DNA of 64,000 nt from Pseudomonadota bacterium. GTDB taxonomy: Bacteria > Myxococcota > Myxococcia > Myxococcales > Myxococcaceae. The translations under genes were made by a program, and so were the position numbers. Of this stretch, positions 34,252 through 43,076 are shown piece by piece; the stretch's first letter is position 1; every line of letters starts with the position of its first letter. The notes beneath the pieces were generated by a model, which saw only the letters and a program-made list of their open reading frames with translations, was not told where the DNA came from and did no database searches. Location: the NCBI GenBank assembly GCA_023426545.1, contig JAFAAN010000156.1:1-64000 (forward strand), read 5' to 3'.

Positions 34252-35574
34252 ATGCGACCGATCCTGTCCCTCGCGCTCCTTGTCGCCACGGCCCCGCAGG
34301 CCGCGCCGCGCGTGCCGGCGCCGGCCTTCGCGCTGGCGCAGGTGCAGCAAGTGCCCGCGCCCGGCGCGGAGACGTCCCTGCCGCCGCCTCCCCCCCAGCC
34401 CTCGCCCCGGCCCGAGCCCATGGTGCCCGAGACGGCGGATGAGGCTGTCTCGCCGGGCGCCAATGCCCGCTCGGGCTCCGTGCCCGCGCGGCGCGCGCCG
34501 CCGGACGCGTCGGTCTCGCAGGAAGAGGCCGCCGTCGAGTCCGAGCCCGAGTCCGACGCCGCTGATCCCGAGGCCGGCGCCGAGCCCGCGCCCACCGTGG
34601 AGGCGGAGCCGGCGCCCCCGCCGCCGGGGCGGGACGGGCAGGAGGCACCGCCCCGGCCGGATGATGCGCCGGAGCTCGCGGCGGACCTGGGGTCGGACGC
34701 GCCTCGCACCACGGACGCGCGGCAGCAGCGGCTGGTGAATGGCGCGCCGCTCTACAACCCCAACGTGTCGGTGCACATCGTCCAGAAGAAGCGCTTCGCG
34801 GACGAGGGCCGGCACGAGCTGACGCTGTATCCGGCCGCGGTGCAGGTGAACGGGAAGTACACCAACCACGTGGGCACGGCGGCGCACTACACCTACCACC
34901 TGCAGGAGAACTTCGCGCTCCAGGTGATGGGCCAGTACAACTGGCACTCGAACGAGAGCGCCTTCAACCTGGAGCTCATCGACAAGGTCCGCGAGCAGGC
35001 GCAGGCGGCCTCGTCGCTGCTGCTCGTCTGGGGCGCGCACGCGGGCGTGGAGGTCACGCCGCTCTACGGCAAGTTCGCCTTCCTCAACAACTCGCTCGCG
35101 CAGTTCAGCGTGGTGCTCAGCGGCGGCGCGGGCATCGGCTCCACGCGACACCTCATCCGCCCGGCCGTGACGAACGACGTGGACGGCGAGAGCTTCAAGG
35201 TGCCCGCGCGCTTCGGCGACACCGGCACCAAGTTCCTCGGCTCGGTGGGCGGTGGCTTCCGCCTCCAGTTCGGTGAGTCGTACGCGCTGCGCGTGGAGGT
35301 CCGAGACCTCATCTACACCGCGCGCGTGGACAAGGTGGATGGCTGCAACCTGGCGGACTTCGAAGCGTTGGAGATGGCCCGCTCCACCAACCAGGAGTTC
35401 TCCACCCTGAATCTGAGCGGGAGCTGCCGCTACGAGCGGTTCGACGGCGTGGACCCCAAGACGAAGAAGAACTACCGCGAGGACATCATCCTGGGCCGCG
35501 ACCTGGTGTCCGAGCCGTCTTCCGACGTCCTCAACAACATCAGCTTCTACGCCGGCTTCTCTGTCCTCTTCTGA
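34252..35574 (+). CDS. nfsB: NfsB-like outer-membrane beta-barrel with Pro/Glu-rich linker
   Basis: 440 residues. Signal-like start, then a Pro/Ala/Glu-rich linker of about 130 residues, acidic and disordered, and a barrel from about 160 to the end, closing with FYAGFSVLF. The linker could span the periplasm or bind peptidoglycan. Contiguous with nfsA. Closest relative expected: NfsB/GltB. Confidence 0.8.
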   Translation: MRPILSLALLVATAPQAAPRVPAPAFALAQVQQVPAPGAETSLPPPPPQPSPRPEPMVPETADEAVSPGANARSGSVPARRAPPDASVSQEEAAVESEPESDAADPEAGAEPAPTVEAEPAPPPPGRDGQEAPPRPDDAPELAADLGSDAPRTTDARQQRLVNGAPLYNPNVSVHIVQKKRFADEGRHELTLYPAAVQVNGKYTNHVGTAAHYTYHLQENFALQVMGQYNWHSNESAFNLELIDKVREQAQAASSLLLVWGAHAGVEVTPLYGKFAFLNNSLAQFSVVLSGGAGIGSTRHLIRPAVTNDVDGESFKVPARFGDTGTKFLGSVGGGFRLQFGESYALRVEVRDLIYTARVDKVDGCNLADFEALEMARSTNQEFSTLNLSGSCRYERFDGVDPKTKKNYREDIILGRDLVSEPSSDVLNNISFYAGFSVLF

Positions 35575-35603
35575 TTCTGACGCGCAGGAGAACCCGAACC
35601 GCC

Positions 35604-37142
35604 ATGAACCGACTGCTCAGCCTCTTCGTCGCCCTGGCGCCGCTCGCGGTGTTCGCCCAGCCCGACACGGGGGGCTACAACCGCGCGCTGGCCGCCTTCA
35701 ACGCGGGCGACCTGGACACCGCCGCGCCGCTCTTCTTCGAGCTCTCCGAGCGCGCCTCCGCTCCCGAGGTGAAGGGCAAGGCGGAGTACTTCCTGGGACA
35801 GACCTTGGCCAGGAAGGGACTGCCCGTCTCCGCCTTCATCGCCTACGCGGCCATCGTCAATGCAGGTCCATCGCACCCCGCGTACCTGAAGGCGGTGGAG
35901 GGGCTGGTGGACATGCAGCAGCAGCTCGACGAGCACAACCTCATCCCCAGCATCCTCAACCAGGCCTACACCAACGAGGTCCGCGACCAGTGGGTGACGC
36001 TGCCCAAGGAGGTGCTCGCGCGCATCAACTACCTGGTGGGCACGGTGAGCCAGCGCAAGAGCCGCTTCGAGGAGGCGCGCTCGTTGCTGGAGGCCGTGCC
36101 GCGGGACAGCCGCGTGTACGCGAAGGCACGCTACCTGCTCGGCGTCGTGTTGTCGGACCCGCGCTTCCCCGGGCGGCCGGGGGAGTCGGACGTGCTGGAC
36201 AGGGATGCCCTGGCCGCCTTCAACGCGGTGCTGGCCGCGAAGGATGAGCAGCTCGACCTGCGGGCCACGCAGCACCTGGCGTTACTGGCCCTGGGGCGCG
36301 TGCACTACCGGCGCGGCGAGTATGCCGACGCCAGCGCGGCGTACGAGCGGGTGCCGCGCTACTCGCGCTACTGGGACCAGGCCCTCTTCGAGAACGGCTT
36401 CGCGCGCTTCCAGAACGAGGACTTCGGCGGTGCGCTCGGCAGCCTCCAGGCGCTGCACGCGCCGCAGTTCGCTGGCGCCTTCCAGCCCGAGTCGTGGATT
36501 CTCAAGGCCACCGTCTATTACTACTCGTGCCTCTACGACGAGGTGAAGACGACGCTGGCGGCGTTCGACGAGCTGTATGGCCCCATGGAGGCGCAGCTCG
36601 AGCCCTTCACCGGCGAGGACGTGCCGCTGGTGCAGGCCTTCAACCTGGTGGCGGCGGAGAACCGCCGGCTGCCGCGCCCCGTCTACCTGTGGCTGCGCAA
36701 CAACGAGCGCATCCGCGAGGTGATGCGGATGCTGGAGCGCGTCGACGTGGAGAAGCGGACGCTGGCTGGTGGCCCCTGGCGCGGCACGCCGCTGACCGCG
36801 CAGACCACGGCGTCGCTGGAGGACGTCCGCGGCACCTTGTTGCAGGTGGGGGGCACGCTGGCGCAGAGCCGCATCCGTGAGGCAGCCGACAACCTGCGAA
36901 CCTTCTCCGACCAGGCGGAGATCATCCGCGTACAGACGGCGCTGGATGAGAAGGATTTGCTACAGGCGGGGGTGGACCAGAAGGCATTGCTCACGCGTCA
37001 GTCGTTGTATCGGCCGAAGATGCCGGGCGCGGCCTGGAACTACTGGAAGTTCCAGGGGGAGTTCTGGATCGATGAGATTGGTTATTACCAATACACGCTG
37101 AAGCGTGGCTGTCCGGCGAAGACGGCGGAACAACAGCCGTGA
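35604..37142 (+). CDS. nfsC: NfsC-like periplasmic TPR protein
   Basis: 512 residues. Signal peptide (MNRLLSLFVALAPLAVFAQ), then helical TPR-like repeats through most of the chain (YNRALAAFNAGDLDTAAPLF, LALGRVHYRRGEYADASAAY). The C-terminal 130 residues are also helical but not TPR-like. Expected in the periplasm, linking outer-membrane barrels to the inner parts. 29 bp after nfsB; a 187-bp gap with two hairpins follows. Confidence 0.8.
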   Translation: MNRLLSLFVALAPLAVFAQPDTGGYNRALAAFNAGDLDTAAPLFFELSERASAPEVKGKAEYFLGQTLARKGLPVSAFIAYAAIVNAGPSHPAYLKAVEGLVDMQQQLDEHNLIPSILNQAYTNEVRDQWVTLPKEVLARINYLVGTVSQRKSRFEEARSLLEAVPRDSRVYAKARYLLGVVLSDPRFPGRPGESDVLDRDALAAFNAVLAAKDEQLDLRATQHLALLALGRVHYRRGEYADASAAYERVPRYSRYWDQALFENGFARFQNEDFGGALGSLQALHAPQFAGAFQPESWILKATVYYYSCLYDEVKTTLAAFDELYGPMEAQLEPFTGEDVPLVQAFNLVAAENRRLPRPVYLWLRNNERIREVMRMLERVDVEKRTLAGGPWRGTPLTAQTTASLEDVRGTLLQVGGTLAQSRIREAADNLRTFSDQAEIIRVQTALDEKDLLQAGVDQKALLTRQSLYRPKMPGAAWNYWKFQGEFWIDEIGYYQYTLKRGCPAKTAEQQP

Positions 37143-37181
37143 GCAGGTGGGCGGCACTGTCGCCCGGGGCCGTACCTTCGA

Positions 37182-37250
37182 GGGGCCGCTTCCGCGCGAT
37201 GTATTGCGGACGCGGCCCCTTCGTCTTGGCCACTTCTCAATCCAGAAGTG
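37182..37250 (+). promoter_or_regulatory. Two hairpins in nfsC-nfsD gap
   Basis: First stem GGGGCCGC + CCGC / GCGG + GCGGCCCC (37182-37219) with a 10-base loop. Second stem CACTTCT / AGAAGTG (37231-37250), followed by a pyrimidine-rich ACTTTTCTT stretch. Together they look like an attenuator or processing site. Confidence 0.55.
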
Positions 37251-37329
37251 CGCATCTACTTTTCTTCGTCCCTCGTCAGTGGGTGCTGGATTGCCCGCAT
37301 GCCGGGTCGGCTTCACGGCAGGAGCTCGC

Positions 37330-40300
37330 ATGAAGGTGGTTCTTCGTTTCGGTGCGCTGGCGGTGGGCGCGGTGCTCGTCACTGGCGGGGTGGGGGAGGC
37401 GGCGGAAACGCAGGCCCGTGGGGCGGTGAAGAAGCCCGCGTCGAAGACCTCGGGTGCCGGGGCCGCGGGGAAGAAGAGGGCCACGAAGGCACCAGCAGCC
37501 AGCAAGGCGGAGGAGAAAGCGCCGCCGCCCGGGGTCGCGCCCGAGGACGTGCGCCAGGGCCCCGCGCGTGTGCAGCCCGCCTCGGCGAAGTTCGGGGACC
37601 TGCCCAGCATCCCGGACGCGAAGCGGGACGCGCTCGCGGACAAGAAGCGTGACGAGGCCATCGAGGCCTTCAAGCGGCTCATCCCCAAGCTGCGGGACGG
37701 CAACCCGCAGAAGGCGGAGATGCTCTACCGGCTCTCGGAGCTCTACTGGGAGAAGTCCAAGTACCTCTACCAACTGGAGATGGCGCGCTTCCTGGAAGCG
37801 GAGAAGCAGTACGACGCCGCCATCGCGCGGGGCGAGAAGGAGGAGGCCCCGAAGCAGGACCACCGCGACAGCGAGCGCTACCGCTCCGAGACGATGGCCA
37901 TCTACGAGGAGATCCTCGGCGCGTACCCGGAGTATCCGCAGCGCGACGAGGTCCTCTTCTCCATGGGCTACAACTACTACGAGCTGGGGCGCCGCGAGGA
38001 GGCGGTGGCCCGCTACGAGGAGTTGATCCGCGAATTCCCCAGGTCGGAGTTCGTTCCGGACGCGTACATCCAGCTCGGCAACCACTACTTCGAGAACAAC
38101 CAGCTCCTCCCCGCCAAGGAGAACTACGAGAAGGCGCGGGACTCGGGCGTGCCGAAGATCTATGCCTACGCCGTCTACAAGCTGTCGTGGTGTGACTACA
38201 ACACCGGCGACTACGAGCAGGGCCTGACGAAGCTGCACGCGGTGGTGGACTACGCCGCCAAGAGCCCCGAGCTGGGGGACTTGCGCACCGAGGCGCTCAA
38301 CGACCTCACGGTCTTCTACGTGCAACTCGACCAGCCGCGGGAGGCCATTGCCTATTTCAAGCAGAAGGCGCCAGCGCAGCGCGTGGGCCGGTTGCTGGCC
38401 AAGACGGCCGCGGGCCTGGTGGACGCGGGGCACTTCGACAGCGCCATCCTCGCGTACCGCACGCTCGTGGACGACGAGCCCATGGGCGCCAACGCGCCGG
38501 AGTACCAGCAGGCCATCGTCCGCGCCTTCGAGGGGCTCCGGCAGCGCCAGTTGGTCCGTAAGGAAATGAAGCGGATGGTGGGCCTCTACAGCCCGGGGGG
38601 CGCGTGGTGGCGCGCGAACGAGGGGAAGACGACCGTCCTGCGCAACGCCTTCAACGTGACGGAAGAGGCGATGCGCGTGATGGTCACCGAGTACCACCAG
38701 GAGGCGCAGAAGACGCGCCAGGTGGAGACCTACCGGCTCGCGCGTGACATCTACAAGCAATACGTGAACGCGTTCGCCTCCAACTCGAACCCGGACTTCG
38801 TGGCGGACTCGGCCTTCAACCTCCGCTTCTTCTACGCGGAGATCCTCTGGGCGCTGGAGGAGTGGGAGGCCGCGGCCGCGGAGTACGACGCGGTGGTGGC
38901 GTTCAAGATTCCGGACCGCGACACGGCGCGCGAGGTGTCCAACGAAGCCTACCGCAAGAGCGCCGCGTACAACGCCATCCTCGCCTACGACAAGCTGGTG
39001 AAGATCGAGCGCGGCCAGCTCGCCAGGAGTGACCTGCGCGAAGGCCAGAAGGTCGACGAGAAGAAGGACAAGGGGGACGTCGCCAGACAGAAGATCGTCA
39101 AGCGTGACGCGAAGGACCGCGAGGAGGAGCCGCTCACGAAGTTCGAGGGCCGGCTCGTCAGCGCATGCGACGTCTTCGTGAAGCTCTACCCGGACACGCA
39201 GGACGAAATCGACCTGCGCTACCAGGCCGCCGTCATCCTCTACGACCGCAGCCACTTCGTGGACGCGGCCCGGCGCTTCGGGGAGATCATCGAGAAGTTC
39301 CCCGAGGAGCGGCGCTCGCGCGACGCCGCCGACCTCACCATGTACGTGCTGGAGACCCGCGAGGAGTGGCTCGAGCTCAATACGCTGTCGCGCAAGTTCC
39401 TGGAGAACAAGAAGCTGTCCAAGCCTGGAACGGACTTCGCCGCGCGCGTCAGCCGCGTCGTCGAGGGCAGCCAGTACAAGTGGGTGGACGAGGTCGTCTA
39501 CAAGAAGGAGAAGAACCCGAAGAAGGCCGCCGAGGAGTTCCTCCGCTTCGTCTCTGAGTTCCCCAAGTCCGAGAACGCGGACCGTGCGCTCACCTATGCG
39601 ATGATCATCGCGCAGGAGGCGGGGGAGATCGACAAGGGCCTGGCGGCCGGCGAGCGGTTCCTCAAGGAGTACCCGCGCAGCCCCTTCGAGCTGAAGGCGC
39701 GCTACACGTTGGCGGGCCTCTACGAGAAGGTCGCGGAGTACCGCAAGGCCGCCGTCATGGCGGAGTCCTTCATTACCGCCCATGACGCGGCGTCGAAGGC
39801 GCGTGACGCGGAGCGGGAGCGGACTCCGACCAAGAAGGTCCCGGCCACGGTCAAGGCGGACGCCGCTCCGGGTGCGGAGGATGCGGAGTCCCGGCGTGAG
39901 CGGCTGGCCGCCGAGCGCAAGGAACTGGTGGATGAGGCCGGCGAGTGGGTCGCGGACGCGCAGTTCAACGCGGGCGCATGGTGGGAGGGCGCGGGCGAGC
40001 CGCAGAAGGCCGTGGCCGCGTACAACGCCTATGTCTCGCGCTTCAAGGACCGCAAGGACGTGCCGCAGGTGGCCTTCACCGCGGCCCTCGCCTGGGAGAA
40101 AGAGAAGCGCTGGAGTGATGCCGCCCGGGCCTTTGGCGCCTTCGCGGAGACCTATGGGCGCGACTCGCGCTCCAGCTCCGCGCAGGTGTACTTGGCGCGC
40201 TACCACGAGCTGCTCGCATACGAGCAGTTGAAGAACGCGCGCGAACAGGAGCGCGTCCAGAACGAGCTGGTGCGGGCCTGGAACCGCCTGCCGGAGAGCG

Positions 40301-40962
40301 CCCGCAAGGACACGGCGGTGCTCAATGCCTACGGCCACGCGCGTTTCCTGGCGCTGGAGCCGGCGTGGAAGCGCTACACGGGCATCCGCTTCTCCCGGGT
40401 GAACACCATTCGCCGCGACCTCGCGGCGAAGCAGAAGGAGATCCAGCGGCTGGAGAAGGACTACCTCGCGGTGCTCTCCACCGGCTCAGGGGACTGGGGC
40501 ATCGCGGCGCTCACGCGTGTGGGCCTGGCGTATGCGGACTTCGCGCGCAACATCATGGACTCACCGGACCCGTCGGGGCTCGATGAGGAACAGCTCGCCA
40601 TGTATCGCAGCGAGCTGGAGAATCTGGCGCTTCCGCTGGAGGACAAGGCGGCCGAGGCCCTGGAGAAGGCGCTCGAGAAGGCCTACGAGCTGGGCGTCTA
40701 CAGCTCATGGACGCTGACCGCGCAGGACCAGGTGAACCGCCTGCGCCCGGGGGCCTACGCGCAGGTCCGGAAGGTGAGCTACCGCGGCAGTGACACGCTG
40801 GTCCGTTCGGACCTGGTGCGGGTGCTGGAAGGCGCCACCGCCACGACGCCCGTGGCGCCGTCCGAGACGCCGGATGCGCCCGGAGCGCCAGCAGGGCAGC
40901 CACGGCCGCCGGATGACGCGGCGCAGGCGCCCACCGCCGCGCACGGGGAGGTGCTGCAATGA
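37330..40962 (+). CDS. nfsD: NfsD-like giant TPR protein (AgmU/GltD family)
   Basis: 1210 residues from ATG at 37330, chosen for AGGAG six bases before and a following signal peptide (FGALAVGAVLVTGG...AAET). The earlier in-frame start at 37105 lies inside nfsC. Residues about 25-90 are a Lys/Ala/Pro linker; then TPR-type repeats run through most of the length (AEMLYRLSELYWEKSKY, DEVLFSMGYNYYELGRREEAV, AYIQLGNHYFENNQLLPA). C-terminal 60 residues are Pro/Ala-rich. Size is that of AgmU/GltD and NfsD. Such a protein can bridge the periplasm. Stop overlaps the nfsE ATG. Confidence 0.82.
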   Translation: MKVVLRFGALAVGAVLVTGGVGEAAETQARGAVKKPASKTSGAGAAGKKRATKAPAASKAEEKAPPPGVAPEDVRQGPARVQPASAKFGDLPSIPDAKRDALADKKRDEAIEAFKRLIPKLRDGNPQKAEMLYRLSELYWEKSKYLYQLEMARFLEAEKQYDAAIARGEKEEAPKQDHRDSERYRSETMAIYEEILGAYPEYPQRDEVLFSMGYNYYELGRREEAVARYEELIREFPRSEFVPDAYIQLGNHYFENNQLLPAKENYEKARDSGVPKIYAYAVYKLSWCDYNTGDYEQGLTKLHAVVDYAAKSPELGDLRTEALNDLTVFYVQLDQPREAIAYFKQKAPAQRVGRLLAKTAAGLVDAGHFDSAILAYRTLVDDEPMGANAPEYQQAIVRAFEGLRQRQLVRKEMKRMVGLYSPGGAWWRANEGKTTVLRNAFNVTEEAMRVMVTEYHQEAQKTRQVETYRLARDIYKQYVNAFASNSNPDFVADSAFNLRFFYAEILWALEEWEAAAAEYDAVVAFKIPDRDTAREVSNEAYRKSAAYNAILAYDKLVKIERGQLARSDLREGQKVDEKKDKGDVARQKIVKRDAKDREEEPLTKFEGRLVSACDVFVKLYPDTQDEIDLRYQAAVILYDRSHFVDAARRFGEIIEKFPEERRSRDAADLTMYVLETREEWLELNTLSRKFLENKKLSKPGTDFAARVSRVVEGSQYKWVDEVVYKKEKNPKKAAEEFLRFVSEFPKSENADRALTYAMIIAQEAGEIDKGLAAGERFLKEYPRSPFELKARYTLAGLYEKVAEYRKAAVMAESFITAHDAASKARDAERERTPTKKVPATVKADAAPGAEDAESRRERLAAERKELVDEAGEWVADAQFNAGAWWEGAGEPQKAVAAYNAYVSRFKDRKDVPQVAFTAALAWEKEKRWSDAARAFGAFAETYGRDSRSSSAQVYLARYHELLAYEQLKNAREQERVQNELVRAWNRLPESARKDTAVLNAYGHARFLALEPAWKRYTGIRFSRVNTIRRDLAAKQKEIQRLEKDYLAVLSTGSGDWGIAALTRVGLAYADFARNIMDSPDPSGLDEEQLAMYRSELENLALPLEDKAAEALEKALEKAYELGVYSSWTLTAQDQVNRLRPGAYAQVRKVSYRGSDTLVRSDLVRVLEGATATTPVAPSETPDAPGAPAGQPRPPDDAAQAPTAAHGEVLQ

Positions 40963-42452
40963 GAGTGGGGTCGGGGAGGGCGCAGATGAACTGGTTCCGT
41001 TCGCTCGTCGTCGGCTCGCTGGCGTTCACCGCCGCGTGCGCGTCGGGTCCGCAGAAGAAGCCATCCACGGTGCCGGAGGCGCCGCCCACCGCGGCGAAGC
41101 AGGCGGCGCCCGCGCAGAAGCCCGTGGCGCCTCCCGAGGCGAAGCCCGGCGACCCGAAGGCGGCCTTCGCCTCGGCGCTTCGAGCCTATGAAGCAGGAGA
41201 CCTGGAGGCCGCGCGCAAGGGCTTCGAGGCGGTGGTGCACGTGCTGCCGCAGAGCCTCAACGCGCAGTTCAATCTGGGCGTCATCGCGGAGCGGCAGGGC
41301 CGCCCGGACGATGCGCGGGTGGCCTATGAGAAGGTCCTCCTGCTGGAGCCGGCGCATGTCCCCTCGGTCGTGAACCTCGGCGTCATGTTCCGGGAGCAGG
41401 GCCGGGTGGACGAGGCCATCGCCCTGTTCGAGCGTGCGCTGAGGGCGCCGGGGCACGAGCACGACGCCTCGCTGCTCAACAGCCTGTCCATCACCTACCG
41501 CGTGGCGGGGAAGCTGGAGGCGTCCGAGGAGGCTGCGCGCCGTGTCCTGGTTCGCAACAAGGACAATCCCGGGGCCTACAAGAACCTGGCGCATGTGGCC
41601 TACGCTCGGGAGCAGTACCGCCTGGCGGAGCTGCTTGCGGGCACCGCGCGCAAGTACGCGGAGAAGGACCCGGCGATCCACAACCTGCTGGGCATGGTCT
41701 ACCTGAAGCTGGAAGACCGTGCGCGCGCGCTGGTCCAGTTCCAGAAGGCGGTGTCGCTGGATGCGACGTTCACGCCGGGCTACCTCAACATGGGGGCGCT
41801 GGCGCTGAGCTACCGCGACTACGCGGGCGCCGAGCGCTCCTTCAGCAAGGCCATGGAGCTGGAGCCCGGCTCTCCGGAGGCGACGCTGTATCTGGCCTGG
41901 GCGCTGGACGGACAGAAGGGGCGCGACCCGAAGAAGGGCATTGCCGCGGGAGAGGTGTTCGAGAAGGTGCTCGCCGCGCGGGGGGATTTTCCGGAGGCAG
42001 TGTGCGGCGCGGGGTGGGCCTATGCGTCGGACCGCGCTGGCTGGGAGAAGGCCATCGGCTATCTCGAACGCTGCAAGGCATTCGAGACGACGGCGGACAA
42101 CGACAAGCAGATGATAACGGCCAAGGTCCAGGGCCTGCAGAACATGCTCAAGGCGCAGGCCCCGGCTGCCGCAACGGCCGAGGGTGAAGGCGAGGCTTCG
42201 GACGAAGCCGTCGGCGGTGGCGGGTCGCAGTCCTCGCCAGGCTCCGATGGGCGCGCAATCGGTGGCGGCGGCGCGCGGCCCGCGCAGGGGTCGGGCAAGG
42301 CGCCTGAAGGTGGCACCACCGATGGGGAGGGTGCTCAGCCCGCACAGGGCTCGGGCGAGGCGCCGGAAGGAGATGCCACCGGTGGGGCCGGTGCTCCGCC
42401 CTCGCAGGGCGTGGCCCCGCCGCCCGCGGACGACGGAGCGGTGCCTGAGTAG
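40959..42452 (+). CDS. nfsE: NfsE-like TPR lipoprotein (AglT/GltE family)
   Basis: 497 residues from ATG at 40959, which overlaps the nfsD stop and has GGGGAGG upstream. A second ATG at 40986, also with a good ribosome site, gives a tidy lipoprotein signal with TAAC, Cys following a hydrophobic core. Residues about 65-380 form TPRs (LRAYEAGDLEAARKGFEAVV, FNLGVIAERQGRPDDARVAY). The last 110 residues are Gly/Ala/Pro/Glu repeats with a GxxPAQGSG pattern. Expected to be outer-membrane-anchored in the periplasm. Homologous role: AglT/GltE. Confidence 0.82.
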   Translation: MRVGSGRAQMNWFRSLVVGSLAFTAACASGPQKKPSTVPEAPPTAAKQAAPAQKPVAPPEAKPGDPKAAFASALRAYEAGDLEAARKGFEAVVHVLPQSLNAQFNLGVIAERQGRPDDARVAYEKVLLLEPAHVPSVVNLGVMFREQGRVDEAIALFERALRAPGHEHDASLLNSLSITYRVAGKLEASEEAARRVLVRNKDNPGAYKNLAHVAYAREQYRLAELLAGTARKYAEKDPAIHNLLGMVYLKLEDRARALVQFQKAVSLDATFTPGYLNMGALALSYRDYAGAERSFSKAMELEPGSPEATLYLAWALDGQKGRDPKKGIAAGEVFEKVLAARGDFPEAVCGAGWAYASDRAGWEKAIGYLERCKAFETTADNDKQMITAKVQGLQNMLKAQAPAAATAEGEGEASDEAVGGGGSQSSPGSDGRAIGGGGARPAQGSGKAPEGGTTDGEGAQPAQGSGEAPEGDATGGAGAPPSQGVAPPPADDGAVPE

Positions 42453-42739
42453 CGCCCCGGGGCAAGGCGAGGGTCGGACGCCGCTTCAGGCAACGTGCCG
42501 CCCTCGCGTGGCATGGCATGGATGAACATTCATCAACCAACACCGCCCCGGTCGGCGAGGCGGGCATGGAGTCGGTTGAATCAACGCTTGTTTCATCACC
42601 CCGGTAGGCAGGCTGGAGTTCTGACAGAGGGAGACGGAACTTTTTTCTCCTCTCCAGGCCGTTGCTCGGGGAGGAGCAGGCAAGCGCCTTTGGAATCAGG
42701 GACTTGAGGTTGGATCGCGCTGTGCAAGGGAGGCTGGCG
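42453..42739 (+). other. nfsE-nfsF gap with palindromes
   Basis: 287 bp, less GC-rich than its surroundings. It contains GATGAA-CA-TTCATC (42521-42534) and GTTGA-A-TCAAC (42575-42585), both good protein-binding palindromes, and a T6 run near 42640. No gene supported. An internal promoter or operator is possible. Confidence 0.5.
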
Positions 42740-43021
42740 ATGAGACGACTGGTATCGGCGGTGGTGCTGGGCCTGTGGATGGCCCCCCCCATGGCAGCGG
42801 CGCAGGAGTCGAAAGACTCGGTGAAGGTCATCCAGGAAGAGGACCGCACTGTGTTCCGCAAGAAGACAGTCATCGACTTCACGGATGTCGCGGTGGAAGG
42901 CGAGCTCACCAAGCCGGAGGGCTCCTACGTGCTTCACCGGAAGAAGACGGACTTCCAAAGCCTCATCAAGGTCCGGGACAACTTCGATCCGGAGTTGCAG
43001 AAGTCAGTCGACAACCTCTAG
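42740..43021 (+). CDS. nfsF: NfsF-like small secreted protein
   Basis: 93 residues from ATG at 42740 with GGGAGG before it. Signal peptide ends AAAQE. The mature part is about 70 residues, charged, opening DSVKVIQEEDRTVFRKKT, followed by DVAVEGELTKPEG and YVLHRKKTDFQSLIKVRDNF. No known domain. Its position between the E and G genes matches NfsF/GltF, a small periplasmic protein. 55 bp before nfsG. Confidence 0.72.
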   Translation: MRRLVSAVVLGLWMAPPMAAAQESKDSVKVIQEEDRTVFRKKTVIDFTDVAVEGELTKPEGSYVLHRKKTDFQSLIKVRDNFDPELQKSVDNL

Positions 43022-43076
43022 CGGCAGCGGGCGGTGGCAGTCGTTCTCAGGGCGGAAGGGAAGAGGGAAAATCCTC

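Noticed and set aside
37276..40338. 1020-codon frame antisense to the nfsD-like gene
   Set aside because: Composition (Leu/Val/Arg/His-rich) and lack of motifs match a GC shadow; the sense strand has clear TPRs.
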